Origin: Bacteroidales bacterium UBA1756
Lineage (GTDB): Bacteria; Bacteroidota; Bacteroidia; Bacteroidales; WCHB1-69
Direction of reading: 5' to 3'
DNA: 53,456 bases
NCBI GenBank assembly: GCA_002314795.1
Contig: DCHI01000044.1
Coordinates: 1-53,456, forward strand
The notes under the pieces were generated by a model, which worked only from the letters and a program-made list of their open reading frames with translations, did no database searches and was not told the DNA's origin. A program made the position numbers and the translations under genes. Every line of letters starts with the position of its first letter. The stretch's first letter is position 1. Positions 37,001-41,159 of the stretch are shown here, one piece after another.

Positions 37001-39057
37001 TAACCGACGATACCACCGATACCATATTGGGTTGAGACTGACGAATAGGTCGAGGTCGTTACGATGTCACCTTCATTCACACAACCAGAAATTGTTGAAC
37101 TGGTCATCAAACGGCCAACGATACCGGCAGCATTGTAGGAAGATGTGGTAATATCACCATAGTTACTACAATCGGTAATGTTACAGGAGGTTACGGAGCC
37201 GGCAATACCGGCAATGGCGTATGAACCTGTAATATCGCTGTTGTTGATACAATCCGAGATGCTGCCGCCAGTAGCATAACCGACGATACCGCCACGATAA
37301 TAAGAGTCAGAGGTTGTATTAAAAGTGACGTTGTTGGTACAGTTCTCGATTGTCGTGTTATTGGCGTAGGCGACAATACCGGCGCGATAATAGGAACCTT
37401 GAACGTAACCGGAAACAGTCAGGTTTTCGACAGTCGCATTCATCGTATAACCAAACAAAGCGTGGTAAGTACCCGCATAATTGACATTCAAATTACTGAT
37501 TGTCTTATTATTACCATCGAACCGACCCTTGAAAGGATAGGATGAGGATACACCAATTGGCACATTGGAACCTGTGTTGAATGCCGAGGTCAAGGAGATG
37601 TTGCTCGTCAATTTGAAATAGGTACCGCTGAAATTGGTACCGGAGTTGACGGCATCGCGCAGACAGACCAAACCGGCTTCGTTCGAGATGGTATAGGGAT
37701 CCGCCGAAGTACCGGAACCGCCCCACATAGCACAGGGACTTTCCGCGGGCCCCGACGGGGAACAAATTGTGAAACGGGTATCCGCACGGCTTGAAACTAA
37801 ATTACCAGAATAACTTGTAGTATAAGTTCCATAGGCAGAAGTGCCGTCCGACTGGCGATACAATGTAACATCATTTCGAGGCGAACTATTATACCAAGTC
37901 AAACTGCAGTTATAGGAAGACTGCTTGCAAACCGCCACTACCAAGTTGCTATTCCCACTATACTCGTATGGTGTATTCAAAACAAATTCTTTCCACCCCG
38001 TGGATGACCCCAACGTCACAGCTCCAGAATAAACCAAAGTCAAGTTACTTGATGGAGTCCAATCACTACTCGAAGAATAAGTGTTACTGCTTTTGGTGCC
38101 AATGTAAATTGACAATGAATTTGGAGTCCAAGAATAAGCATTGGCACAATTAAATGCGATTTTCGTAATTGTGCCAGTGCCTCCTACTTCCTGAGGAGTA
38201 TATATGCTCTCACACCAACCATAGTTATAACAGTTGGTAAAAGGAAACGTCGTTGCGGTACTTGATTGGGTTCCAATCGCTATATCATTGCATTCAGTGC
38301 CGCCGCCGCCACCGGACGGCATAGTCATTCTAATTTGATTCTTATACCCCGTGCTATAACTTCGACTACCATACGAAGTTGGTGAATATGAACCACTTGA
38401 AGATCCCAAATACAAGTTGTAACTATCATTGTATGCATAAATAGATTGATAGCTTGCCGTGGAATAAACATACCACGAATTACTGCTATTATAAGAACCC
38501 GTATTATCATCAACGGTAATAATGATATTACTACTTCCATCCCAAGTAAATGGAGTCGAGAAATTAAAGGTATTCCATCCTGTACTTGGATACATATATC
38601 CAGAATAAACCAACGTTCCCAAATCTGACTCCCAGCCACCACTGCCTGTACCCGTACTGGAATAGGTAGTAAAACTGGTACGCGGACTATTCTTCATAAA
38701 AATTTGAATATATCTACTGCTACTACTACCCACAGAAGCACAATTGAAGGCCAATGAAGTGATTTGGCCAGCGCCACCACCGGCAGCCAAGATTTCGGAT
38801 GCCGTATAGACTTGCTGTGTAATACTATATTCGTACCAATTATAATTGGGAAAATAACTATATGTTGTTGATGCCGTGCCAATGGTCACCGTGGACTGTC
38901 CCCGCAGCGTGGCGGGAACCAATGTGCAGAAGGCAAACAGCAATGCACAACAATAGAGATAGAGTGAACGCGCCCCTCCAAAGGTGCGCTTTCTCATCAT
39001 TTCCAACATACATCCGCCTTGTTCATTCAAAGCCAAGTTAGTAAAATTCGCCTTCAT
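15748..39057 (-). CDS. giant T9SS-secreted modular surface protein (~7769 aa)
   Basis: One open frame of 7769 codons encodes a secreted protein. An N-terminal signal peptide (hydrophobic SLYLYCCALLFAFCTLVP, cleavage probably after LRGQ) sends it through Sec. The last ~85 residues (IALYPNPT ... GVYFVNVRN ... KKLVVTK) are a Por/T9SS type A sorting domain, so it is exported and anchored on the cell surface or released. In between are two similar beta-domains, a GLUG-like repeat stretch, an FN3-like domain, CUB-like, Ig/PKD-like and seven glycine-rich domains, then many GCDSvvtL-type domains. The modular build implies adhesion or matrix formation, but no catalytic domain is seen. The ATG at 39057 is used; a GTG at 39063 and ATGs about 16-20 residues further in are alternatives. 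It stands alone between a terminator and an AT-rich 640-bp gap. Confidence 0.93.
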   Translation of the reverse strand: MKANFTNLALNEQGGCMLEMMRKRTFGGARSLYLYCCALLFAFCTLVPATLRGQSTVTIGTASTTYSYFPNYNWYEYSITQQVYTASEILAAGGGAGQITSLAFNCASVGSSSSRYIQIFMKNSPRTSFTTYSSTGTGSGGWESDLGTLVYSGYMYPSTGWNTFNFSTPFTWDGSSNIIITVDDNTGSYNSSNSWYVYSTASYQSIYAYNDSYNLYLGSSSGSYSPTSYGSRSYSTGYKNQIRMTMPSGGGGGTECNDIAIGTQSSTATTFPFTNCYNYGWCESIYTPQEVGGTGTITKIAFNCANAYSWTPNSLSIYIGTKSSNTYSSSSDWTPSSNLTLVYSGAVTLGSSTGWKEFVLNTPYEYSGNSNLVVAVCKQSSYNCSLTWYNSSPRNDVTLYRQSDGTSAYGTYTTSYSGNLVSSRADTRFTICSPSGPAESPCAMWGGSGTSADPYTISNEAGLVCLRDAVNSGTNFSGTYFKLTSNISLTSAFNTGSNVPIGVSSSYPFKGRFDGNNKTISNLNVNYAGTYHALFGYTMNATVENLTVSGYVQGSYYRAGIVAYANNTTIENCTNNVTFNTTSDSYYRGGIVGYATGGSISDCINNSDITGSYAIAGIAGSVTSCNITDCSNYGDITTSSYNAAGIVGRLMTSSTISGCVNEGDIVTTSTYSSVSTQYGIGGIVGYSNYGSATSSYTISDCHNRGNIQTLCYLTGGIVGYHYYYGYIGDCTNSGNITTTGSPNYVGGIAGYNYGYNSTYRTHIDYCTNTGNVSGYQYVGGIAGQNEGYSSGSSSYCSYVEGCTNSGAVTGYSSVGGIIGQAYYTVAEFNENSGSVTSTSSYVGGIAGYTNYCYYVDYNVNRGNVSGGSSYTGGILGYCYYNYYTRYNDNYGDVTSAGVYTGGINGYAYGSNYYCQYNQNSGDVTSSSYYVGGINGYDYYCYTDYCVNAGRIHSSYSGSAYVGGITGYNSSYGYTRYCLNAGKVSGYSYVGGLVGYQYDYSYFQYNLNVGAVEGVTSTNVGALMGYASSLYTSCPSYWDKQMCTIGRAYGSSAGTSSSYGKLTRELIGTYLPTSSYFVSGTNLYPRPDGQYSTDIAYVAATPILMPDDEDVDNAHTCFTAYNTYLSDNWTSANSSLVSVTGTNGSVVGTGDTYLTATRYNVSKEVDLSCDGNNTNCFVATYPEDGATAVEYSPMLEWEPILCANQYYIYVGTTNNFASATLQGTTYNTYYYMSSLSPATTYYWWVLPMQSNTTACLPARFSTTCSTPPSFTVTAPASACNEEVEITVSNVYNVTEWSYSEGITERGGHLYVRPGATTTYTVYGANANCAPAGQSVTINVDGPDVQIVSSEGNTCIDAGDEVTIEVIAAGGIPTSYTGSLNMYTGTTTRQLAGGSMYHFYDDGGSSGSYSNSANYYYTFQAPVGSHVTLTFHSGNFESCCDYVSVYDGPSTSSSQLGTSSGYSSWNNGGTPFVSTGNTLTVYFHSDGSVTSSGWDATVYCPESFSYTWSTGSTEATTTVSPSETTNYTVTVTGSGYSCPTVLTHKVKVNPTIEVAPENPRVCPGGTVALTAQGADNYVWTNSYGAILSTQNPYTAYAGTYNVSGTTIEGCSASTSVTVSSLSSPSAGTIVSSEVCQSDYEITIESGTAAIGGGNVEYQWHIGSITTGWSTEPSYTLTSSDRNTLGTGTFTVTRSFRDACSNSGSTNGTLTINPPMTAPSVSGVTSLVCGQSTTLTASSIYDSNPNLQYRWYSDPQGQNLVYEGTEFTTPSLTENTTYYLQISDGHIEMGTPQNYSSYGAYTYSIPMDATQLKLEVWGAQGGTYSSYTGGLGGYSVGTLTNLTDIDNLYVYVGGAGTTNTTGGYNGGGAGVNSGRGGGGATDIRTEQNNLFSRIIVAGGGGGAGVSYGSTYPAGCGGGIYGGDGYYNYTNGSYITGNYRSGGGATPTQGGISWNSISSTQGTFGFGGNAYNYSCGGGGGGWYGGGGAYDNDSDSDGRYGGGGSGYVWTSATSSDVPSGYAVSADYYLSNAQTIAGNTSFTSPNGGTETGHTGNGYARITPYVYVMDNCPSEMLAVNIIVNQMAAPDVQVVSACTGTPSEMVVTNPVPGYEYQWSTDPSFSTIAYTGITFTPTVYTSTQYYVRAVQDMGEPVADFSYTGAEQVYTVPARVSQVRLEVWGAQGGTGESHGTSAGGYSVGTLNVTPGQTLYVYVGGQGTYMTYGGTTHSTSVTTPGGWNGGGSVVSSAASHGSGGGGTDIRVGGNSLYNRIIVAGGGGGIGNWNEGDSYGGGTNGIGSYAGYATYAGSGNSGTNGSFGQGGNGQGSSGGGAGAGGGWYGGGGQGVTYYPGGAGSGYVWTSATASNAPSGYLVSASNYLTDAQTIAGNSSFPAPAGGTEVGHSGNGFARITLLDYSSNHCPSEVSTITLTPGATPSFNLTASSRSYCQGDQDVHLSVINPSANVTSYAWSTGETTSSIDVTPGHTMTYFVTVSTETCSVKDSLQISVDAPDVQIVASVDGCIDAGDEVTLSCGGQSGQCPSSVNMSNTPMTLSAGCSFSYYDHNGPSSSYSNYESYIQTFTSSNGGPITIRLSSADGESCCDYLRLYDGTTTSSSLLCSSTLYYWSTYTTYTATSGSLTVYFTSDGSGVGSGWVAEITAVDPNTYVWSNGSTESSITVTPSETTTYTVTVSDNSHSCSAILDYTVKVTPTITVTPENPMVCPGATVDLTASGADSYVWTNSSTAVVSVQNTYTASAGTYNVTGTTDEGCSASTSVTVSSLSTPSAGTIVSSEVCQSDYEITIESGTAAIGGGNVEYQWTIGSVTTGWSTEPSYTLTSSDRTALGAGTFSVVRSFRDACSNSGSANGTLTINPPMEAPSVAGNTNVLCGQSTTLTASSSLTSPNLRYRWYSDPQGQNLVYVGSEFTTPAMMENTTYYLQITDELDENRVTNFSYTGAPVSYTIPEGTDSLTLEVWGAQGGGQQNSGNTSAGVGGKGGYSVGTMPVNGGENISVYVGGQGGYAGAGLAVGGWNGGGSNYGSSSSEPAGGGGGATDIRVNGSTLYHRIIVAGGGGGGGEDSGDVVGAGGGSNGTAGGSRSDYGTQTSGTGGAVFGIGASAPNDGGAGGGGWYGGGTNGGSQSIPTYGSGTDCQGGSGGSGFVWTSATSGNVPSGYLVSSDYYLINAQTIAGTQYFPAVGGGQELGHGGNGYARITAHLHSLGGCPSEMVAVNITVNQLSAPIVEVRSACAGTPSEMVVTNPVPGYAYQWSTSPDFSTVEHTGITHTPTVNTSTQYYVRAVQASGEEITEFSYTGSSVNYTVPMGASRMQVELWGADGGNQTYYGSTYDGGQGGRGGYTVGTVNVNSGDVIQVNVGGAGSNSMATGYSTNPGGWNGGGAGGYGYSYFTSASGGGASDIRMNGTSLYDRVLVAGGGGGSGYYSGGDAGGTSGGSTSSYSYRSGLGATLSAGGSGGYSGCDGYSGTQGSLGQGGNGASASAGGGGGGGGYYGGGGGADGCASSGGGGGGSGYVAAGISGNTMSYLSAPANPDQNGNGFVRITLLNYVSGVCPSEVASVTLTPGETPSFNLTASSRSYCQGDDDVRLTVANPSPNVNSYTWSTGETTQYVDVTPGHTMTYFVTVSTGTCGVKDSVQISVDAPEVQIVASTESCIAPGDEVTLNLVGGSIGTTMNADEYTFTRTTGTYQELSSPTYLYNNTSTDGLGSSITFPSGFTFPYCGNTYSMVYVSDGQLRFGSSDQTYGASEMLASTTYYNVIAPFLSDLYLYSGYGSLSYQLMNEGSERVLTVQYKNATTYPDNSYPSSRAFNFQVKLYESGKISLCYGSGFANISELYSWAYTCIGINSANGHYIQVTPTSGGATAQTSGSLSALNVTQVHYLTSGTIYTFTPSSPLTCLWSNGSTESSITVTPSETTTYTVTVTDDSHACAAIMDYTVKVNPTIVIASEPESLCQSSDPAVLTASGANAYLWNNGTIGAVNSVVGEGTYTVSATNADGCSSVASYSLVAPVFNAGSITGNMLSICQSETNPLHIASVDDGTTGGNIHYRWYRNGNLIPDSDSAAYEITPEELVSVTTGTYRYTREVQNGCTGTWTASAGTYSVTIMAPFAEPTVHGNENYVVCGTDGKLYVAHDDEVMNYWYEDAECTQLYAVGDTVTVPSMFENKTLWHVAMNQTVAPIAQEYGVVGQHQYTVPAGVTELQLEVWGAQGGSYSSSYPGGKGGYSAGTLPVNEGDVLNIYVGGQPTSTTGGYNGGGDGKTFSWDYTTYSIGGGGATDIRVNGPSLYQRVIVAGGGSGSNNRYSGYAAGGTTSQGYSSSYVATQSSAGLNASFGTGASATGSYNYNYGPAGGGGGWYGGGSSSSSSDGDSYYAGYMGGGSGYVNTATSYHPAGYYYSSSYFLSNETLAGGTETFLSPYGAMETGHSGNGYARIIGTSIVNISPCPSIPTAYTLQVQAPTAPAVEAEVNTYCGLPVTLEVQDYNSELTYQWSSQPDFSDTIAWGQYYSVTPTAGTYNYYVKSFIQEAAGDTINFAYTGNIATFTVPAGVSELQLEVWGAQGGQGGPSNLGGRGGYSAGTLAVNQNDVLYVCVGEQGYGSTGTNLSGSSGSSYNGGGSGYHGDNGIRAGGGGATHIATASGVLSSLSDNRSAVKIVAGGGGGNLYFSSYSYTAGAGGGLSGVDGLTYSSGTGGVGGTQNAAGTDTYANNATFGAGSNQTSGSTVCGGGAGWFGGAAGNPAGGGSGYIGGVTNGTTIAGNLTIIEPNGTTAIGHAGNGYARISYVGSGTRHCESPTAAIQLVVADAPAITFVDDAPVTVCGEDVTLQVASPVQGYTYEWFSNPDCTLSLGTGVSLLATNVIEPTNYYVKSYANLGTTLMCVSDPSSVTVNLQPIEDPTIAVPSQITCGVPLTLTVSNPMQGFNYVWFSDPTCLNIVNTGTVFDLAGVQNIENRTYYVKACKEAVGSARQDTTDFEYDEGAVYSYSIPQGVARVNFQVWGAQGGSYNGARGGLGGYAEGSLSDFSNVNTISVYVGGQNGYNGGASSNYGAGGGATDIRINGETLNDRFLVAGGGGGAGSVNGGYGGGLQAGSGANGYNGGGDLVPGGIGAAQSGSMFGVNTTFANRGGGGGAGWYAGSNGDNGSSSGTRPGGGGGSGYVSSMLQNARTVAGNNEFPAVYEGTETGHNGNGFARIIAQYPVVYTCESSLVPVVINLNPIADVSDAYGDFEQICEGEVAQLYAATDMAEDDPEQEQPQVVWYRGSAAGNDSVFVGTSLSSDMFTYTENVGGEWFYYAYAATDLISSAGDYDLSSTATYENLRGCISVDVHTPVDMKVHGFSVYPSSSVTNTTVRVWYTTTSGEGHYRDASVWTSLGEYEIAADGNNAVPFELNDSVAIPAGATYAFYFQALNNGLYYANNGLDRIAYDAITGVELFKGNGESGFNFPANSLSERQFCGAVHYSLTGETRYGCMSQNGVEIYLFVNAPSDAPDTIFIADGRDTICVGDEPVTLSTRTLSLGDNAEFVWLESTETGFEEFESGTESVDVTPSVTTTYGVYLRSEYCGNTDTIYTTITVAQRPVVSAIQPDTICALGGLNIDIPHIEYGNLPDSANSRWECSVDGENFVRFTAAENQQIGTDYNGWYIRYAAASGCSIGYSDTVQIVVDSAAYFDVLQNPDAICAGTLFDWRSNSATPHYVNNSQRPIRTGWNLFAGGQLVDFDESYAFTYHSDPDYYQYNCYIVTGCDSVVSNLATITVWDRPEVDPIVGIGATCAGQPVTLTPPTVTPRSPIDTVGWEYADAIGSQYFHRLPADFVIDYSMNGKVLRYFAEGPCGHTESNAVQISIIDRPYMADIASLDTVCSNTPFEMEEPEITDDGGTEEYTTGWYLSNDSIVGDNEAVTQVYVGDSMNYYVWNNRWLHFGVTNACGTRYSNGVKAFIRPDHNLHVEINRMPYGGNPDIELVENAESCFGPDYQFIARSDYAFAGCTYSWTATEGAHLASTTGSTVLSQRPDAGFQRYVIDVVENEFGCSASDTVLFHVTLIHLDTTVTVCQSDLPYCYDPIEKPNDLAHQSGDYQIVYQTEGGCDSVINLHLNVHYPIVNRSTLHVCNNEPEFEWRGMRFGGMGVEDQQITSADTIKSRVWFSDLDWQWDPTQGAFVHTEGCDSIIYVLELSISDEPYLSIPQDEFTLPVGESVTAEANFRKDCEVCSAKAAIIYQLYKDGVPVDTLYPYGDMSIQTYLPTTDVPFGTALTTGHGEIPGTTFAINNYDYNYFYAQFFGEINNYVTATWRQPGEYKLQMVILRTATQSGFDLPINYRYEDSTIFGQNGYNWTMMGGANGVSTDSVFTDTAYIYFHVGSVTDVVVDTVVCANGFPFDYQATTITGPGSYEIAVGSEGQFNRYFLNVTSTPIDTTILSVNTTGSYYEYHGGYYGSEQVHTVRLQASTGCDSIVLLTVHTFAANNNDTIHAVACHDYVWNRQTYDTTGVYANDNHYLDLVILDGPYAERTIRISEWQLPYVYENEVYEDFGTYRIAYPTGGECDSLVDLHLVEANPLIDIDTTTFAYELNEQNVFTLTVLNDGVDVPKLALDYVITRNGVVLDNVGQFGSVYFSTPVASLHRSFGANLTSGVGEIPGNTFNILYYNYDYFYNTFFNGISNDFTATWNIPGEYKIKFFLRERQDGQDYPLTMNNLVIGGHGSSAGSLIAMDSVVMHYVGDTIRLDYDDAICSNQISDTLAYNFHGFEFTETDGGLNMLNTYTGTTTFVPYISYDPRRIDTTELFIFDPFRVHDTIVNYTLTIHPAYYITYTANVCDGAPYTDANFNLTAAQIRAAKVNDTSVFVLRAVTEMGCDSIVTLKLNVVPNPVVRIGVISPLVCEGGELPFTVTVNSRINYNNVSDVNFVPDSVTRDTVNGVEKITYYKTEYNISSSWMISVASANTIDNTVCAVSDSIQMIVLRGDTMARKTASVCQGNSYFECEPTWLDCFNISAETTQAAIDPEAAVPVIIYDTIMTGTTSCGHYYMELALTVFPRYDSHHPLVITDDVCEGYPYNDHGFDLSADSILNARRQGVAYFRHENISSLDCDSVTILQLTVIPTVYGQKTVPVCESALPYEYTFEGTRVIITRDTIVNFLMAGRAATGCDSVVITHFAIEPMPVFTVAGETTICDNGSINLAIVAPASDSVKWLVNGSVYSTTPLLQATAPDLMSQATAVVHLGTCTATREVNITINPTYTVYDTTEICDNELPYTWNNVEFTAAGTQPATLSSALGCDSTVVMTLVVNPTYQIVVDTNILAADLPFTYNNRVFEYGVAAHSTTVFNLTTVNGCDSVVTLNLYVDYGTAAPFMEVDSVSPSEAILTVYGNDMPFGSKVAVRYTLYKDNQLVQDFDNECGGDLFIGTEFQGIVHGQSLTTPVNLIPRATFSLMNYHYDYFYLGFLNARTNVVSHQFTQPGTYKVVFELINEAGGIDFPYMYDGVNRIGGKNSLDSIEVFACAPVEVTFVVTGGPEGPTDPVLNAPEIILSQDVVEDASSAVLLTVAEGDYLGSQVSINYSIYREGETEPMSMLANVANIQFGTMFNGQLCGNTLQSATGSIPFNTFRPMQSYEYNYFNMNFLANTSNFVEADWYVPGNYSIVFNLMEMTNGQDFGLVDSQTGYRVGGKIATPVRSIAKDTLTYHITTVANPMPMGLEDNVESNETIALYPNPTNTRTTLSLGKVEANTLVQITDANGKEVYRVIATESTMELNVATWAEGVYFVNVRNANQSVTKKLVVTK
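16100..20450 (-). repeat. four copies of a 'YDYFY' domain
   Basis: The protein repeats the pattern Y-x-Y-x-Y-F(Y)-x-x-F-L/F ... W/F-x-x-P-G-x-Y-K-x-x-F ... followed by a Gly-Gly-Lys/His element. Cores lie near 16240, 16780, 19120 and 20250. They are preceded by a region of short beta-strand text such as LYKDG and PFGTALTTG. Ig-like spacer domains intervene between some copies. I know no named family for it. Confidence 0.75.
17040..23400 (-). repeat. array of 'GCDSvvtL' Ig-like domains
   Basis: The middle of the protein contains repeated short domains ending in G-C-D-S-I/V-V-x-L-x-L, usually preceded by a Y-x-x-x-G-x-Y motif and a Cys-x-x-x-x-P-Y core. They resemble the adhesion-type beta-sandwich domains of Bacteroidota surface proteins. 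Each carries paired cysteines, which may stabilise the exported protein. Confidence 0.65.
23470..24105 (-). repeat. glycine-rich domain 7 of the giant protein
   Basis: Starts at IPQGVARVNFQVWGAQGG and ends at GHNGNGFARI. Core motifs GGGATDIR and LVAGGGGGAG are present. Confidence 0.8.
24690..25425 (-). repeat. glycine-rich domain 6 of the giant protein
   Basis: Starts at VPAGVSELQLEVWGAQGG and ends at GHAGNGYARI. The central ATHI replaces the usual ATDIR. Confidence 0.8.
25740..26475 (-). repeat. glycine-rich domain 5 of the giant protein
   Basis: Starts at VPAGVTELQLEVWGAQGG, with GGGATDIR and VIVAGGGSGS in the centre, and ends at GHSGNGYARI. Confidence 0.8.
28060..31500 (-). repeat. super-module copy 2 (two glycine-rich and CUB/Ig-like domains)
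   Basis: This ~3.44-kb block aligns with the block at 31,500-34,990. It begins with APDVQIVASVDGCIDAGDEVTL, then a CUB-like domain with ESCCDY (about 31,095-31,440), an SSITVTPSETTTYTVTV Ig/PKD-like domain, glycine-rich domains 3 (about 29,440-30,205) and 4 (about 28,400-29,135), and a PSFNLTASSRSYCQGD domain. Stretches such as 30,460-30,700 match 33,920-34,165 almost base for base. Confidence 0.8.
31500..34990 (-). repeat. super-module copy 1 (two glycine-rich and CUB/Ig-like domains)
   Basis: Equivalent of the block downstream at 28,060-31,500. Order: CUB-like domain with ESCCDY (about 34,565-34,900), Ig/PKD-like domains, glycine-rich domain 1 (about 32,880-33,645), a PSEMVVTNPVPGYEYQWS linker domain, glycine-rich domain 2 (about 31,840-32,580), and the PSFNLTASSRSYCQGD domain. 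The matching landmark GGAGGATTAA is at 30,461 and 33,923, a spacing of 3,462 bp, so the repeat unit is close to 1154 codons. Confidence 0.8.
35280..35560 (-). other. fibronectin type III-like domain in the giant protein
   Basis: PMLEWEPILCANQYYIYVGT followed by SPATTYYWWVLP shows the FN3 pattern (Trp in strand B, Tyr in strand F). It joins the GLUG-like stretch to the Ig-like part. Confidence 0.6.
35960..37700 (-). repeat. GLUG-like repeat stretch (about 20 units)
   Basis: Repeated units of the form GGIVGY-x(n)-I-x-D/Y-C-x-N-x-G-x-V/I, each about 25-35 residues, form a likely right-handed beta-helix. This is the GLUG/beta-helix type repeat of many adhesins. At the DNA level the word ATACCACC recurs. 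Confidence 0.75.
37750..38990 (-). repeat. N-terminal pair of similar beta-domains
   Basis: Two domains of about 190 residues follow the signal peptide. Each has an I/L-T-S/K-L/I-A-FNCA core, a LVYSG strand, then STGW and a SNLVVAV or SNIIITV strand. They are alike and probably arose by duplication. No named family identified. Confidence 0.6.
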
Positions 39058-39633
39058 AAGCACTATTTTTAGTTATTATATTAATATGATTTATTTATTA
39101 TCGTTAAAAAAACACCCACAGCAATCCAAACCAACATAAATTTTCAATTTTATTAGAAAACAGCGAATCAAAATACAAATTAACTAATAATTTGTTGTCC
39201 TACCACTCCAAGCACCATTTCGCTGACTATTTTATTCAGTCTGCTGAAATATTTCAGCATAAAATATAAATCATTCCACCATAGTTTTACAAAAAACTAT
39301 TTAAAAAGAACCTATCCAACAATCATCTTACCAATACATTATATAATTTTTGCCCATCAATTCTACCTCAGCAAAAAACGGGTGCAATTTACTTATTTTT
39401 GATAAATATTCAAAATTATTCACATTTTTTTGAAAAAATTTTAGAGAAGAACGCGTGAGGTTCGTAAAGTTTATAAAGTTCATAAGGTTTGTAAAGATGG
39501 GATTTTATGAAGCGAAACTGCTAAATTAGAAACTATCATTTTACATTCGTTCAAAAAGAACAATCCGTCTCACTCAAATCGTTTATATTTTCACCATCCG
39601 AATCATCCGGATTGTAAAAAAACATTAAAAGAG
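39058..39633. other. AT-rich intergenic region
   Basis: No gene is visible between the giant gene and the decarboxylase. It should hold the giant gene's promoter on the minus strand, but I could not find a convincing TAnnTTTG there. Four 9-bp repeat units lie at 39461-39496. An open frame at 39551-39742 on the minus strand has no credible product. Confidence 0.7.
39461..39496. repeat. four tandem units of the 9-bp repeat
   Basis: TTCGTAAAG, TTTATAAAG, TTCATAAGG, TTTGTAAAG in tandem, the same family as at 15360-15449. Confidence 0.9.
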
Positions 39634-39663
39634 TTTGCGATAACGAATTTAATACTAATTTTG
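39634..39663 (+). promoter_or_regulatory. promoter of the decarboxylase-uup operon
   Basis: TTTG (39634-39637) and TAATTTTG (39656-39663) are spaced 18 bp, close to the Bacteroidota sigma-ABfr pattern. The ATG is 43 bp further on. Confidence 0.75.
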
Positions 39664-39705
39664 CGCCCCATTTTTCAGAGAGTAAAAAAACGAAAAAAAG
39701 AGACA

Positions 39706-41130
39706 ATGAAAACCAAGTACATTGATTTGATTTCGCAGACATACGAGTTTCCGCAAGAGCAATTCAAAGTGGAAGACGGAGAACTCCATTTCAATGACGT
39801 CCCCTTGATGGACATCATCAAGCAGTATGGAACACCGTTGAAAATCACCTATTTACCAAAAATATCACAAAATATTCAACGGGCAAGACGCTGGTTCAAT
39901 GTCGCCATTGCCAAAGCCGACTACCAAGGAAGCTACCACTATTGCTACTGTACAAAAAGTTCGCATTTTGAATTCGTACTGTCTGAGGTCTTGAAAAATG
40001 ATGTTCACATTGAGACTTCGTCTGCGTTCGATTTGAACCTTATTGAAGTTTTAGAAGAACAGAATCTGTTCGACAAAGAGAATTTCATCATCTGCAACGG
40101 TTTCAAAAAACAACAATATGTTGACAATATTGCGATGATGTTGGACAAGGGTTATGTTAATACGATTCCCGTTTTGGACAACATCCACGAATTTGATATG
40201 ATTGACCAAGCCGTCAACACCAAGTGCAAGATTGGCATCCGTATTGCCGCAGAAGAGGAACCCCGTTTTGAATTTTACACATCCCGCCTCGGAGTCCGCT
40301 ACAACGACATCATTCCTTTCTACGAACACAAGATCAAGAACAATCCCAAGTTTGAGTTGAAGATGCTCCATTTCTTCATCAACACGGGCATACAGGACAC
40401 CGCCTACTATTGGAACGAACTGGGCAAGTGTATCAACCTGTACTGTGACCTCAAAAAAATCTGTCCCGAATTAGACTCCTTGGACATCGGCGGCGGATTT
40501 CCCATCAAAACCTCTCTGTCCTTCGAGTACGACTACGAATATATGGCGGAGGAAATCGTTTCCCAAATCAAGCAGATTTGCGAGCGCGAAGGCGTGGAAG
40601 AACCCGACATTTTCACGGAATTCGGTTCCTACACCGTGGGAGAAGCCAGCGCGGTTCTTTTTTCCATCCTCCAACAAAAGCGGCAGAACGACCGCGAGTT
40701 GTGGGATATGATTGACAGTTCCTTTATGACCACCCTCCCCGATACGTGGGCCATCGACCAGCAATTCATCATTTTAGCTGTCAACAACTGGGAGAAAGAA
40801 TACGAGCGCGTCTTTCTTGGAGGGCTCACCTGCGACAGTCAGGATTTCTACAACTCCGAGGCCTCCCTCAACGCCGTCTTCCTCCCGAAAATCAAGGCCT
40901 ACTCCCCTACCGACCATTCGAACGAGGAGGAGGAAGAACCTCAATACATCGGGCTGTTCAATACCGGCGCGTATCAGGAATCCGTCGGAGGGTACGGCGG
41001 CATCCAACACTGTCTGCTCCCCGCTCCTAAACATATTATTATATATAAGGATGAGGATGACGAACTTTGCACCAAACTTTTTGCAAAAGAGCAAAGTTAC
41101 AAATCTATGCTGAAAATATTAGGATACTAA
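39706..41130 (+). CDS. PLP-dependent arginine decarboxylase-like enzyme
   Basis: This 474-aa fold-type III (alanine racemase-like) decarboxylase would turn arginine, or a related basic amino acid, into a polyamine precursor (agmatine). The PLP lysine lies in YHYCYCTKSSHF; HFFINTG, LDIGGGFP, EFGSYTVGEA and the late GLFNTGAYQESVGGYGG match the phosphate-binding and dimer-active-site segments of the family. It is much shorter than SpeA of enterobacteria. The ATG at 39706 fits the alignment and the promoter; a frame extending to 39661 would start inside the promoter. Uup lies 29 bp downstream, so the two may be co-transcribed. Substrate is inference; diaminopimelate or ornithine decarboxylase activity cannot be excluded. 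Confidence 0.8.
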   Translation: MKTKYIDLISQTYEFPQEQFKVEDGELHFNDVPLMDIIKQYGTPLKITYLPKISQNIQRARRWFNVAIAKADYQGSYHYCYCTKSSHFEFVLSEVLKNDVHIETSSAFDLNLIEVLEEQNLFDKENFIICNGFKKQQYVDNIAMMLDKGYVNTIPVLDNIHEFDMIDQAVNTKCKIGIRIAAEEEPRFEFYTSRLGVRYNDIIPFYEHKIKNNPKFELKMLHFFINTGIQDTAYYWNELGKCINLYCDLKKICPELDSLDIGGGFPIKTSLSFEYDYEYMAEEIVSQIKQICEREGVEEPDIFTEFGSYTVGEASAVLFSILQQKRQNDRELWDMIDSSFMTTLPDTWAIDQQFIILAVNNWEKEYERVFLGGLTCDSQDFYNSEASLNAVFLPKIKAYSPTDHSNEEEEEPQYIGLFNTGAYQESVGGYGGIQHCLLPAPKHIIIYKDEDDELCTKLFAKEQSYKSMLKILGY

Positions 41131-41159
41131 CATCAAGCAACTGGCAATAAAGCAAATAG

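Noticed and set aside
36000..37600. CRISPR-like regular repeats
   Set aside because: The repetition is of protein motifs with variable spacing and sequence, within an intact frame; no cas genes.
18000..38900. Many 60-180-residue open frames on the plus strand opposite the giant gene
   Set aside because: They follow from the composition of glycine- and serine-rich codons read in antisense; no start signals or domains.
39661..39705. Upstream extension of the decarboxylase
   Set aside because: The extension begins inside the -7 box and adds a basic segment with no homology.
39551..39742. 63-aa minus-strand frame upstream of the decarboxylase
   Set aside because: It covers the decarboxylase promoter and start and has no recognisable product.
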